This document shows, piece by piece, positions 1 through 7,757 of a DNA stretch of 23,168 bases; positions within the stretch are counted from its first letter, which is position 1, and each line of letters begins with the position of its first letter. The notes below the pieces were generated by a model, which had not been told where the DNA came from, did no database searches, and saw only the letters and a list, made by a program, of their open reading frames with translations. The stretch comes from CAZOZP01 sp964584325. GTDB lineage: Bacteria; Bacteroidota; Ignavibacteria; Ignavibacteriales; Melioribacteraceae. Both the position numbers and the translations under genes were made by a program. The stretch spans positions 1 to 23,168 of the forward strand of contig CAZOZP010000054.1 of the NCBI GenBank assembly GCA_964584325.1. The letters are read 5' to 3'.

Positions 1-650
1 TTGCCTACATTATTATTACTTTAAGATTTAAGCATCTTATTGCTCTTGAAAGACTCAGAGCTGATATTGCTGCTGATCTTCATGATAATATCGGATCCGG
101 ATTAACCGAAATATCCATAATAAGTGAAGTACTAAATAAACTTATAGGCAACAGTAATCCGAATGCCTCTGAATATCTTATCGGGATAGCGGAAAAATCC
201 AGATCGCTGGTTGGAAGCATGAGTGATACTGTCTGGTTAATTAATCCCCGGCGAGATTCTCTGTATGATATGCTTCAGCGTTTAAAGGATAATACGAAAG
301 ACATATTGGCGGCTCAGGGAATCACAATGAATACCAATAACAAAGACGATTTCAATAAAGTTTTTCTTCCGCTTGAACATAGACAGAATATATATTTAAT
401 TTTTAAGGAAGCTATAAACAACAGTATCAAACACAGTTCTGCCGATAAAATGGAACTAACGGCAGAGATTTGGAAAAAACAAATAAAAATATCATTTTAC
501 GACAACGGAAAAGGTTTCGATACAACCGGTCGTTATGAAGGAAATGGTTTATATAATATAAAGAAACGGGCTGCACAAATAGGCGGTGAATTGGAAATCG
601 TATCCGGAAAGGAATACGGAACTAACATCACTTTTATCGGGAGTATCTGA
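1..650 (+). CDS. Sensor histidine kinase, HisKA_3 type (5' truncated by window)
   Basis: The open frame enters from the left edge (first full codon at base 3), so the sensor part is missing. The visible protein starts with the end of a hydrophobic segment, then the dimerisation/phosphoacceptor helix with the motif ADLHDNIG; the phosphorylated His is encoded at 81-83. An X-box with SDTVWLINP follows at about 217-245. The HATPase_c domain shows an N-box (EAINNSIKHS), a G1 box (DNGKGFD) and a G2 box (GNGLYNIKKRA). This order is typical of HisKA_3 kinases, which in this phylum often carry a periplasmic Reg_prop/Y_Y_Y propeller upstream; that part is only inferred here. The stop TGA overlaps the ATG of the response regulator by one base, so the two form a cognate pair. 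The stimulus is unknown. Confidence 0.93.
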   Translation, partial: AYIIITLRFKHLIALERLRADIAADLHDNIGSGLTEISIISEVLNKLIGNSNPNASEYLIGIAEKSRSLVGSMSDTVWLINPRRDSLYDMLQRLKDNTKDILAAQGITMNTNNKDDFNKVFLPLEHRQNIYLIFKEAINNSIKHSSADKMELTAEIWKKQIKISFYDNGKGFDTTGRYEGNGLYNIKKRAAQIGGELEIVSGKEYGTNITFIGSI

Positions 651-1285
651 TGGAAAAAGTTGTAATTGTTGAAGATAATACAAATATCAGAAACGGTTTA
701 AAAATTTTAATTGATGGTGATACAGGATTGAGCTGTTCAGCGGTTTTTTCAAATTGCGAGGATTTTCTAGCCTCTCTTCCTGAATTAAATCCATCAATTG
801 TGCTTATGGATATCAATCTCCCGGGAATAAACGGAATTGAAGGCATTAAAAAGATGAAAAAAATAGTTCCTGATGTGCCTGTTGTTATACTTACGATATA
901 CGAAGAAAACGAAATGATTTTTGATGCGCTTTGTGCCGGAGCAAGCGGTTATCTATTAAAAAACACTCCTCCTTCAAGACTAATTGACGCAATTTATGAA
1001 GCACTTGAAGGCGGTGGTCCGATGAGTTCAAACATAGCGCGGAAGGTTATCGAATACTTCAACAAACCCACCAAAGTTAAACCAAGTGAAGAGGAAATGC
1101 TTTCGCAGCGGGAACTGGAGGTTCTTGACAAACTTGTACAGGGATGCACTTCAAAGTTTATTGCTGAATCACTTTTTATTAATATTGAAACTGTTCGGTT
1201 TCATTATAAAAACATATATAAGAAACTTCATGTACATTCAAAATCTGAAGCTGTAGCAAAGGCATTAAAAGAGGGATTGGTTTAA
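650..1285 (+). CDS. NarL/LuxR-family response regulator
   Basis: A 211-residue two-domain DNA-binding response regulator. The receiver domain (about residues 1-120) has the acidic pair E8/D9, phosphoacceptor D54 in VLMDINLPG, the switch T82 and the conserved K104. After a linker, the C-terminal LuxR-type helix-turn-helix runs from about residue 150 (LSQRELEVL) through TSKFIAESLFINIETVRFHYKNI to the end. Length and domain order are normal for the family. The ATG overlaps the kinase stop (TGATG), implying translational coupling, and the upstream kinase is the likely phosphodonor. Target promoters cannot be read from the window. The gene ends only 15 bases from the SRP RNA encoded on the opposite strand. 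Confidence 0.95.
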   Translation: MEKVVIVEDNTNIRNGLKILIDGDTGLSCSAVFSNCEDFLASLPELNPSIVLMDINLPGINGIEGIKKMKKIVPDVPVVILTIYEENEMIFDALCAGASGYLLKNTPPSRLIDAIYEALEGGGPMSSNIARKVIEYFNKPTKVKPSEEEMLSQRELEVLDKLVQGCTSKFIAESLFINIETVRFHYKNIYKKLHVHSKSEAVAKALKEGLV

Positions 1286-1300
1286 GGGCAGATAATTAAT

Positions 1301-1391
1301 CCGAGAAATCCGGCTACACCGACAGAATACTGACCGTTGCTTCCTTCCGGACCTGGCGGGGTTGGGTACCTCCCGGTCAACCGGCTCTCGG
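1301..1391 (-). ncRNA. ffs: Small bacterial signal recognition particle RNA (4.5S-like)
   Basis: Read on the minus strand, positions 1354-1338 carry the hallmark AGGTCCGGAAGGAAGCA: the GGAA-tetraloop tip and asymmetric loop bound by Ffh. The rest folds as one long hairpin. The outer stem pairs 1386-1391 with 1301-1306 (CCGAGA/TCTCGG) and 1381-1384 with 1310-1313 (CCGG/CCGG). An inner stem pairs 1374-1379 with 1331-1336. The size of about 90-100 nt fits the short bacterial form without an Alu domain. The RNA with Ffh targets ribosomes to the membrane. Exact ends are uncertain by several bases. It lies between the convergent response regulator (+) and GT9 (-) genes. Confidence 0.93.
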
Positions 1392-1403
1392 AAAACTTGT
1401 AAC

Positions 1404-1411
1404 GAAATATA
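1404..1411 (-). promoter_or_regulatory. Possible -7 element for the SRP RNA
   Basis: On the minus strand the octamer TATATTTC resembles the Bacteroidota -7 consensus TAnnTTTG with one mismatch. Transcription from it would start near 1398-1391, which matches the 5' stem of the SRP RNA. A convincing -33 element was not seen, and the AT-rich context makes chance matches likely. Confidence 0.25.
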
Positions 1412-1439
1412 AAGAATAATACTCTTAAAATAAATCTAA

Positions 1440-2453
1440 TTATTTATTATCAATCAATTTCAACAAAGCGTTCAATACTGTTTCTGAAGTAATTCCTCTA
1501 TCGCCCTGCAGGTTGCACGAATGAGTATCCCCGGTACAATGTTTCATACAATATTCCGGTTCAGGAAGTATAAATTCCGGATTATTGCCAAGCGGGCCCC
1601 ACAGTTTAGGCATACAAGCCGGCAGAGGACAAAATACGGAAAGCGTATTTACTTTTAGCGCTGCTGCAGCGTGCATCGGGCCGGTGCTTGCAGATATCAG
1701 AATATCTGCGGCTTTAATAAATACGAATAATTTTCTTAAATCATTATTGTGTTCGGCATAAAACACATTGGGTATCCTTTCAAAATCCTTAAGCGATTCA
1801 GGATCAGTAACAATTACTTTAATTTTATTATATTTTGATAAAGTTTCAATAAGTTTCCGGTATTCTCCCACAGGCATATTTGGTGCAGAACGGCCTGAAG
1901 AAGGGTGGACTGCAACCAGAAACTCCGATTCTTCAGCAATTTGTTTTCTTACTGTTGCAGCCTCAGTAAGTTCTGATTCGGTAAGAAATATTTCAGTGCT
2001 AAGATTACTTGTTTCAACACCCAACCGGCGGGCAAGATCCATACAATAATCAGCTTCGTGCCTTTCTTCAATATACTTTTTACGATCAACGAATTTAGTA
2101 AAGGTAAGATACTGATATATTTTATGCCCTACTCCGATGCGGTTTTTTATTCCTGCAAGAAAAAGCATGTAGTTTAGTCTCTCATTAGGAATAAGCATAA
2201 GAGCATCAGTAAATTTCAGTGCCCTGATTTCTGATGTCATCTTCCAAAAAGACGAAAATATTGTTTTATCGTTGTAATCGTCAGTAATAATTAAATCAAT
2301 ATTCGGGTTATTTTCATAAACGCCTTTTGTTGCGCTTTTCACCATTACTGCTATGAATGCATCAGGATATTTCTTCTTTAATTCACGTGCAACAGGTGTA
2401 GAAAGTATTACATCGCCCAACCGGTCCGGTCGGCAAATCAGTATTCTTCTCAT
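1440..2453 (-). CDS. Glycosyltransferase family 9 (heptosyltransferase-like)
   Basis: A 337-residue GT-B fold enzyme of the ADP-heptose:LPS heptosyltransferase (WaaC/WaaF) family. The N-terminus has the family start ILICRPDRLGDVILSTPV, with D14 in the position of the WaaC catalytic aspartate. The donor half carries AVHPSSGR (residues 181-188) and the nucleotide-sugar motif STGPMHAAAALK (256-267). In the family these enzymes add a heptose or related sugar to a lipopolysaccharide core at the inner membrane's cytoplasmic face. The donor and acceptor cannot be assigned from sequence. The stretch after HPSSGR reads SAPNMP, where WaaC/WaaF have a basic residue before WP, so substrate use may differ. 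It follows the PorV-like genes with a 9-base gap and is probably co-transcribed with them. Confidence 0.88.
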   Translation of the reverse strand: MRRILICRPDRLGDVILSTPVARELKKKYPDAFIAVMVKSATKGVYENNPNIDLIITDDYNDKTIFSSFWKMTSEIRALKFTDALMLIPNERLNYMLFLAGIKNRIGVGHKIYQYLTFTKFVDRKKYIEERHEADYCMDLARRLGVETSNLSTEIFLTESELTEAATVRKQIAEESEFLVAVHPSSGRSAPNMPVGEYRKLIETLSKYNKIKVIVTDPESLKDFERIPNVFYAEHNNDLRKLFVFIKAADILISASTGPMHAAAALKVNTLSVFCPLPACMPKLWGPLGNNPEFILPEPEYCMKHCTGDTHSCNLQGDRGITSETVLNALLKLIDNK

Positions 2454-2462
2454 TAAACTGAC

Positions 2463-3353
2463 CTAAAAATTATAAGAGAGTCCGAAACCGTGAGAGTCTC
2501 CCAGTCCGTAACCAATTTTCTGGAAAGAATAATCTACTTTAATTCCCTTATAATTCAGACCCAATCCGGTAGAAATATCCTTCGCCTCATAGCCGGTCAC
2601 ATATCCAAGTCTTATTACCGCAAATTGAAGGATTGTTACTTCTGTTCCTAAATGAAGATGACTTTCATTTTCTTCAAAGAATTTTCTGTATCCGGCAAGC
2701 AGATTGAAATCAAAATCTCCTGTTTTGAATTTGTAATCTGCAGATAACTGCAAATCAGCAGGAAGCTTAGTTTCTTCATTTCTCAGCTTTGACATTCCCC
2801 CCAGATTCCTGACACTTATGCCTGCGTTCAGTCCTTCAACTATTTCGGAATATGATGCCCCAAGATCAAAAGCATAACCGTCTGCGTCATCGGAAAATAT
2901 TTCTTCATATAGAAATTTAAATGTTGCACCTACGGCAATATTTTCGGTAAGTGTAAATCCGGAAGTTAAAAATCCGCTGAAATAATGTATATCGAAAGAA
3001 GACATAGGATCTCCCGGTACTTCTCTCACTTCAAAACCTTTTATCGATGTAGAGTTCACGCCAATCATAAGCGGAATTCCGATAAAATCTGATCCCGCAG
3101 CGAACTGTGCCGAGTTAACATCGCCGAACCAGGAAATATTTGAGAACAGTATTTCATTCTGCTGAATATAAGCTAATGAGGCGGGATTATAATAAGCATC
3201 TGCTATTGAAACATTACGGATATTTCCAATATCGCCCATTGCGGTATTTCTTGCCGTAAAAGGGTTTTTAAGGAAAGCCATTCCGGTTGTGCCTGCATCT
3301 TGAGCAAATACATTTACTAGTAACGACAGAAATAAGATTATTATTTTTTTCAT
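2463..3353 (-). CDS. PorV/PorQ-family outer-membrane protein
   Basis: A 296-residue protein with a clear signal peptide (MKKIIILFLSLLVNVFAQ) followed by GTTGMAFLKNPFTARNTAMGD and the family landmark AYYNPASLAY. The remainder alternates short amphipathic strands typical of an outer-membrane beta-barrel and ends in an aromatic residue (SYNF). In T9SS bacteria PorV and PorQ proteins bind secreted cargo and shuttle it to the attachment complex. Which member this is cannot be decided, hence no symbol. It lies one base downstream of a second homologue (3355-4341) and downstream of a T9SS-type cargo, so a dedicated shuttle role is plausible but inferred. Confidence 0.8.
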   Translation of the reverse strand: MKKIIILFLSLLVNVFAQDAGTTGMAFLKNPFTARNTAMGDIGNIRNVSIADAYYNPASLAYIQQNEILFSNISWFGDVNSAQFAAGSDFIGIPLMIGVNSTSIKGFEVREVPGDPMSSFDIHYFSGFLTSGFTLTENIAVGATFKFLYEEIFSDDADGYAFDLGASYSEIVEGLNAGISVRNLGGMSKLRNEETKLPADLQLSADYKFKTGDFDFNLLAGYRKFFEENESHLHLGTEVTILQFAVIRLGYVTGYEAKDISTGLGLNYKGIKVDYSFQKIGYGLGDSHGFGLSYNF

Positions 3354-3354
3354 A

Positions 3355-4341
3355 TTATAAATTTAGATTTATTCCTAAAATGTGTTCATCGAATGAAGAA
3401 TAGGGTTCAGTTACAAAAGCATAATCGACTCCGGCAATACCCCAGCCGAGATCTCTGAAAAACGAGAATCCTGCAGAAAATTTAACCGGTCTGTTCTTAT
3501 CGGAAATCGAGATTCTGTCTAGACCGCATCTTATACTAAAACTTTCTATTATTGTATATTCAGCACCGATTTTCAGAACACTTCCAATACCCGAAGCATT
3601 TTCGAATTCAGCAACTGAAATCAATCCTAATTCTTTGTTTCTGTATGAAGCCGCAAGTCTTTTCATTAGCGGAAATTTATCTTCATACTCATTACCGTCA
3701 TTCCCGTAAATTGAATTTGTGTTCCATTTGTATGAAGAATTAAGATCAGCAATCACTCCTGCAAGAGTTATATTCTCAGACAATGAATACATAATACCTG
3801 CATCCAGTCCTAATGCCGATGAAGTTATATCGTCATACAAATCGAAATAATAATACTTACAGCTTATTCCTATTGCTACTTTATCAGAAAATTTATTGGA
3901 GACAGAGATGTAGAACTGATTCTCCGAAACTGAAATGTCGCCTTTTTTCATTCCTTCATTATCTCTCTCCTCGATACCTGAGACACCTGAATTAATAATT
4001 CCTGCTGAAAATCCGATTGCCCCTCTTGGTCTTCCGGTTAGAGAGTCTTTCCCGAATTCAAACTTTTTGGTAAACGAGAGATAGTTTAGACTTCTATCAA
4101 GCGAAAGAATTGAATAAGAAGCCTGTATTGAATTGCCTTCCTGAAATATTGAAGAGGCAGGGTTATAATAAGAGACAAGATTTCCACTTTTTACAGCGGA
4201 AAAAGCATTGCCCATACCGGATGCTCTTGCTCCGAATCCCATTCTTGAAAATGCTCCCGCTTTTCCTCCGGGATTTCCGGCAATAATACTTAATGAAAAG
4301 GCAATGAAAACAATAAATACATAAAAGAATAATCTATTCAA
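3355..4341 (-). CDS. PorV/PorQ-family outer-membrane protein (second copy)
   Basis: A 328-residue protein with an N-terminal hydrophobic signal segment ending near IIAGNPGGKAG, followed by the family pattern FSRMGFGARASGMGNAFSA and SYYNPASSIF. The rest shows repeated beta-strand/turn structure consistent with an outer-membrane barrel. It shares the YYNPAS landmark and overall plan with the next gene but is clearly diverged from it. The start is a TTG at 4341. No ATG exists before the end of the signal segment, and an AGGTGA Shine-Dalgarno lies just upstream, overlapping the stop of the preceding gene. It sits between a T9SS-type cargo and another PorV/Q protein, suggesting a cargo-specific transport role (inference). 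Confidence 0.78.
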   Translation of the reverse strand: MNRLFFYVFIVFIAFSLSIIAGNPGGKAGAFSRMGFGARASGMGNAFSAVKSGNLVSYYNPASSIFQEGNSIQASYSILSLDRSLNYLSFTKKFEFGKDSLTGRPRGAIGFSAGIINSGVSGIEERDNEGMKKGDISVSENQFYISVSNKFSDKVAIGISCKYYYFDLYDDITSSALGLDAGIMYSLSENITLAGVIADLNSSYKWNTNSIYGNDGNEYEDKFPLMKRLAASYRNKELGLISVAEFENASGIGSVLKIGAEYTIIESFSIRCGLDRISISDKNRPVKFSAGFSFFRDLGWGIAGVDYAFVTEPYSSFDEHILGINLNL

Positions 4342-4344
4342 ACT

Positions 4345-4350
4345 TCACCT
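4345..4350 (-). promoter_or_regulatory. Ribosome binding site supporting a TTG start
   Basis: AGGTGA on the minus strand lies three bases upstream of the TTG at 4341-4339 and overlaps the TAG stop of the upstream gene. It is the reason for accepting a TTG start for the second PorV/PorQ-like protein. Confidence 0.6.
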
Positions 4351-5905
4351 ATTTAATAACTAATATTTTACCGTAAGAAATATCATCACCGTTGTCCACC
4401 CTGAAAAAATAAACACCGTTAGCAATTTCGGCTCCTGAATCATTCAGCCCGTCCCATGAAAGAAGGACATCAGTTCCCGGTGTAATCGGATAATTCTGTA
4501 CTACTGTACGAACAAGATTCATTCCGAAATCAAAGATTCTCAGCGTTGCTGTTGAGGATGTGTTTGCAGCTTTAAATTTAATATTTATTCTGCCTTGCTT
4601 CGGAGCAAATGGATTTGGAAATGCTATTGGTTTATCGGCTGATTCAATCTTTACAGAAGAGAAGAAAGATTTCCAGTTCCCGCTCCAATTTTCAGCATTA
4701 CCTGAAAATTTCATAACTCCGAAAGATGATGTGCCTGCCCAAACAATATCAGGAGACAAACTGCTTACTGCAGAAGAGTAATATCGAATTTGCCCGTATT
4801 CCGGTACAAATCCGTCAGGATTTATAATCCCTGCTTCAGTCCAGCTTCTGCCATTATCTGTAGTAACAAACAATCCGTCAGTACCGGCGGCAATAATAAA
4901 AGATATTCCTTTAGCCTCATCATATGCGGTACTGATATTATGTATCTTTTTACCGGGGAGGAATGTTTTCCAACTTTGTCCCAAATCGAATGTTGCACTT
5001 ATTCCGTTATATTCATTAGTACCCTCGGCTTGCCAGGATGCTGCCCATAAAGATTCTGAAGCCTTATCAAAGGCCAGTGCAACTATGAAATTTCCGGTTA
5101 TTCCGTTTGTGAAATTATATTTTTTCCAGGATTTACCGGTATCTGTTGAAATATTTATGCCGGCTGCAGTGCCTGCAACAATCAATGAATCATAAGGTGC
5201 AATAACTGAAAACAGCCTGTGATTAAGATTAGATTCTTTTGAGAACTTCCCTGCCACCGGTGATAGAGAAAAACTGTAACTACTGTCGGGAGTAATCTCA
5301 GATAAATAATCCGGAGGAAGAACTATTCTTTGCCAATTTTTTCCGGAATCAGTTGACCGTCTTAATCCGCCAGCAAATGACGCTGCCCAAATCCCGCTTT
5401 TATTTATGGCCAGATCATAAGTGAGATTTTGAATCGATACTGTTACCGGCAGAGCTTTAATTTTGTTCTTTCCGTAGCTTACAACTGTATCATTTTGATT
5501 GTCAAGCGGTTGAGCGATTGAAGTCCAGGTTATTCCTCCGTCTGAGGAATATCTGTATCCGCTTCCTTCAGGCAATGTTTCACCGCTTTTTTCTACAGAA
5601 TGTGCTGTTGCGGACCAGACTTCGTTTCCGTATAACGCAATTGCAGAAATATCTTCGTTCCCGAAGGAATTTGAACCGTAATAATTCTGCCAATCAACCC
5701 CGCCGTTACGACTTATCGATAATCCTTTTCCTGTTCCTAAAATCACAGTATCGCCCAGGGCAATAATATCTATAACCGAATTGCCTACAGGTTCGGATGA
5801 ATCTGCTTTTAATAAACTCTTCCCAATTCCGTAATCTTTCGGTAAAGTCTGCGCTGTTAAACAAAATGCAGTAATAATAAATGCACTTATTATTTTTATT
5901 TTCAT
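4349..5905 (-). CDS. Secreted Asp-box (BNR) repeat protein with T9SS/FlgD-like C-terminal domain
   Basis: A 518-residue secreted protein. A signal peptide (MKIKIISAFIITAFCLTAQ) is followed by a beta-propeller-like region with six Asp-box repeats of the S/T-x-D/N-x-G-x-x-W type. They end at about W72, W127, W191, W260, W312 and W355 (for example STDSGKNW, STDTGKSW, TTDNGRSW). Such repeats occur in sialidases, photosynthesis assembly factors and sortilin-like propellers. No sialidase catalytic arginine triad is evident, so no enzymatic role is claimed. From about residue 425 the C-terminus has AFPNPFAP and the FlgD-like/T9SS sorting pattern ending in NGVYFFRVDNG and YGKILVIK. The ATG overlaps the stop of the lipoprotein gene (ATGA). 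It is likely exported by T9SS, perhaps with the two PorV/Q-like proteins encoded downstream. Confidence 0.82.
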   Translation of the reverse strand: MKIKIISAFIITAFCLTAQTLPKDYGIGKSLLKADSSEPVGNSVIDIIALGDTVILGTGKGLSISRNGGVDWQNYYGSNSFGNEDISAIALYGNEVWSATAHSVEKSGETLPEGSGYRYSSDGGITWTSIAQPLDNQNDTVVSYGKNKIKALPVTVSIQNLTYDLAINKSGIWAASFAGGLRRSTDSGKNWQRIVLPPDYLSEITPDSSYSFSLSPVAGKFSKESNLNHRLFSVIAPYDSLIVAGTAAGINISTDTGKSWKKYNFTNGITGNFIVALAFDKASESLWAASWQAEGTNEYNGISATFDLGQSWKTFLPGKKIHNISTAYDEAKGISFIIAAGTDGLFVTTDNGRSWTEAGIINPDGFVPEYGQIRYYSSAVSSLSPDIVWAGTSSFGVMKFSGNAENWSGNWKSFFSSVKIESADKPIAFPNPFAPKQGRINIKFKAANTSSTATLRIFDFGMNLVRTVVQNYPITPGTDVLLSWDGLNDSGAEIANGVYFFRVDNGDDISYGKILVIK

Positions 5906-6678
5906 AAAGTTATCACAAATTTATGTTTAATCCGGTTACTGATACTTCCGGAGTAATCTTCAGCATTAAATACAAAAGTATATTCGCCTATATTAGCAAC
6001 AGTAAACTCGATAATTGCCGAAAAGACTTTATCGCCCTTAATGCTGTCGCCGTTTTTAACATTATCGCCATTGTCAAATAACTCAAAGTATTTAGAAGGA
6101 TTTGCCTCATTGTATGCCCATACCCGCTTAATGTTATCCTGTCCGTTGGCATCAGTAACTTTAATCCTGACATTGGCAGTGTTTGATATCTGAAGGGATA
6201 ATGTATCAGGAGCAAATAATTGCGAGATAACGGGTGCTTCATTGGGTTTTGCACTAATAAAAATATTCCTGCTGTAAATATTTCTGGTGTTGCCCAGATT
6301 ATCTTGGATATAGAGTTCTGCTACAACATTTCCTGAATAGCTGTCATCGCTGATTATTCCCTTCCCTGAAAATATTTTATCGCCCGAGGCTGAATCTGAA
6401 TCAGTTAAGTTGCCGCTGTCGGCCATAGGTATTACTATGTTTTTAAAAGACTGACCGCTTGTGTTTTTCAGTTCAGTCCATACTCCTGCCAAAGAAGAAA
6501 CTTCAATAAATTCAGCGTGAAGATTGAAAGATGCCCCAGCGGGGGTTACATTAATTGTATCCGGGAATGCAGCTTTAAGAAATGATATTTTAACTTCCTG
6601 CGGAGCAATTACTTCATCCGAAATTTTATCGCAGGAAATAACAAAAAACACGAAAAACAGTAATAAATATTTTGTCAT
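5902..6678 (-). CDS. Lipoprotein with tandem Ig-like modules, function unknown
   Basis: A 258-residue lipoprotein. The signal peptide ends in the lipobox VISC with the lipidated cysteine at residue 16. Two similar modules follow, each with a DxG...GDxxFS pattern (MADSGNLTDSDSASGDKIFSG and FDNGDNVKNGDSIKGDKVFSA), reminiscent of Ig-like or choice-of-anchor modules common in Bacteroidota surface proteins. No catalytic motif is seen. It is first in a five-gene run and overlaps the start of the Asp-box protein by four bases, so the two are likely translated together and could form a surface complex (inference). A possible promoter with a palindrome lies upstream. Confidence 0.7.
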   Translation of the reverse strand: MTKYLLLFFVFFVISCDKISDEVIAPQEVKISFLKAAFPDTINVTPAGASFNLHAEFIEVSSLAGVWTELKNTSGQSFKNIVIPMADSGNLTDSDSASGDKIFSGKGIISDDSYSGNVVAELYIQDNLGNTRNIYSRNIFISAKPNEAPVISQLFAPDTLSLQISNTANVRIKVTDANGQDNIKRVWAYNEANPSKYFELFDNGDNVKNGDSIKGDKVFSAIIEFTVANIGEYTFVFNAEDYSGSISNRIKHKFVITL

Positions 6679-6760
6679 AAAAGGTAATGAATGTTAATAA
6701 AACTTAATTCTTAAAAAGTAGAATTTCTCCGATAATCATTCCTCTTATTTGAAAGGCTTA

Positions 6761-6789
6761 AAAGTAATTAAATGAATTACTAATGTCAA
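6761..6789 (-). promoter_or_regulatory. Possible promoter with overlapping palindrome upstream of the lipoprotein operon
   Basis: On the minus strand, TTGACA (6789-6784) is followed after 17 bases by TACTTT (6766-6761). The spacer and -10 contain a perfect inverted repeat, AGTAATT-n5-AATTACT (6763-6781). This geometry resembles a sigma-70 promoter with an operator between the boxes. The 143-base gap is the only one between the genes encoded at 1440-14409 that is long enough for an ordinary promoter. The -10 match is poor and this phylum uses a different consensus, so the assignment is tentative. Confidence 0.3.
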
Positions 6790-6821
6790 GAAACGAATGA
6801 ATAGAGCAAAAAATTCAAATT

Positions 6822-7751
6822 TTACAATTCCGAAAAAGGCACCGGCGAAAACGCTAATATGAAAATAATTATTGTTATAATCCCTGTTATCAGCCTCTTT
6901 TTATCAAGTTTTTCAAATTTATACACAGGCGGATGTTTGGGTTTTACCACAAAGTACAGAATAATTGCCCAAAGCAGCCATCCCGGCCAGCCGAATCCGA
7001 GTTTTGTTTCAAAAACAAAATCTGCCAGTCCGATAAATCCTAAAACAAATATCAGCACTAAAAACACTGAGGATATTATCTGATGAATTCTGTTTCCGAA
7101 CATAGCGTAAATCACATGTCCCCCGTCAAGTTGTCCTACAGGAATCATATTCATCGCCGTTATAAAAAGTCCCAGCCATCCTGCCAGAAGATAGGGATAG
7201 TGATATATCTCGCTCATTGGAGGAATAAACTTTCCGGGGACTGAAAACATTTGTCTTAATCCGGCAAAAAGAAGGTTATCTCCAAAAAAAAGAGTGAACG
7301 AATCAGAATCCTTAATACCGGAAAAATAATCCGGATGTATTTTTAGAATGTACTCCGGTCCCGGAAGTGTTGCAAATCCGTATAATAATACAATAACAGT
7401 AGCAATGAATCCGGCAATCGGCCCGTATGCTCCGATATCCATCATTTGACTGTTATCTTGTATCCTTCCTTTTGTTTTAATTACAGCCCCCATAGTTCCG
7501 AAATTCAGAAGAGATATCGGAGGAAACGGTATATAAAAAGGAAGAGTTGATTCTATTTTATGGTACCTTGATGCAAAATAATGTCCGAATTCATGGCAGG
7601 TTATTATGAACATAAGCGAACCGGCATAAGGCAATGAAGCGGAAAGTGACGATATACTCCAGGGCGGAGCCTGTCCGGTAATCCATGGCATTCCGGCAAT
7701 AAGTGTTGTCAGGAATGTCAAAACAAATAATCCTAAATGTATCCAGATCAT
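6822..7751 (-). CDS. M50-family (site-2-protease-like) membrane metalloprotease
   Basis: A 309-residue polytopic protein. The zinc site HEFGH has H53, E54 and H57. The second conserved motif, NMIPVGQLDGGH, supplies N201 and D209; together these are the active-site pattern of M50 intramembrane proteases. Hydrophobic segments surround both motifs and more follow at about residues 225-305. No PDZ domain is present between them. The family cuts transmembrane substrates, often to release regulators or process membrane proteins; the substrate here is unknown. The ATG lies six bases after the stop of the DUF1207-like gene (TAG GCC AAT ATG), so it appears to be the last gene of the long glycan/radical-SAM operon. 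Confidence 0.88.
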   Translation of the reverse strand: MIWIHLGLFVLTFLTTLIAGMPWITGQAPPWSISSLSASLPYAGSLMFIITCHEFGHYFASRYHKIESTLPFYIPFPPISLLNFGTMGAVIKTKGRIQDNSQMMDIGAYGPIAGFIATVIVLLYGFATLPGPEYILKIHPDYFSGIKDSDSFTLFFGDNLLFAGLRQMFSVPGKFIPPMSEIYHYPYLLAGWLGLFITAMNMIPVGQLDGGHVIYAMFGNRIHQIISSVFLVLIFVLGFIGLADFVFETKLGFGWPGWLLWAIILYFVVKPKHPPVYKFEKLDKKRLITGIITIIIFILAFSPVPFSEL

Positions 7752-7757
7752 ATTGGC

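Noticed and set aside
4560..5050. Open frames on the plus strand opposite the Asp-box protein
   Set aside because: They are shadows of the minus-strand gene; they lack ribosome sites and family motifs, and the minus-strand protein has a signal peptide, repeats and a sorting domain.
4349..5905. Active sialidase suggested by Asp-box repeats
   Set aside because: Asp boxes alone do not define sialidases. The RIP motif and arginine triad are not evident, so only a propeller-like secreted protein is claimed.
5988..6254. 88-codon minus-strand open frame inside the lipoprotein gene
   Set aside because: It lies in another frame of a gene with a clear lipobox and repeat modules, and its translation shows no domain or signal.
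6679..6821. Possible small gene or RNA in the 143-base gap before the lipoprotein gene
   Set aside because: No open frame with a start and ribosome site and no stable GC stem was seen; only the promoter-like palindrome is notable.
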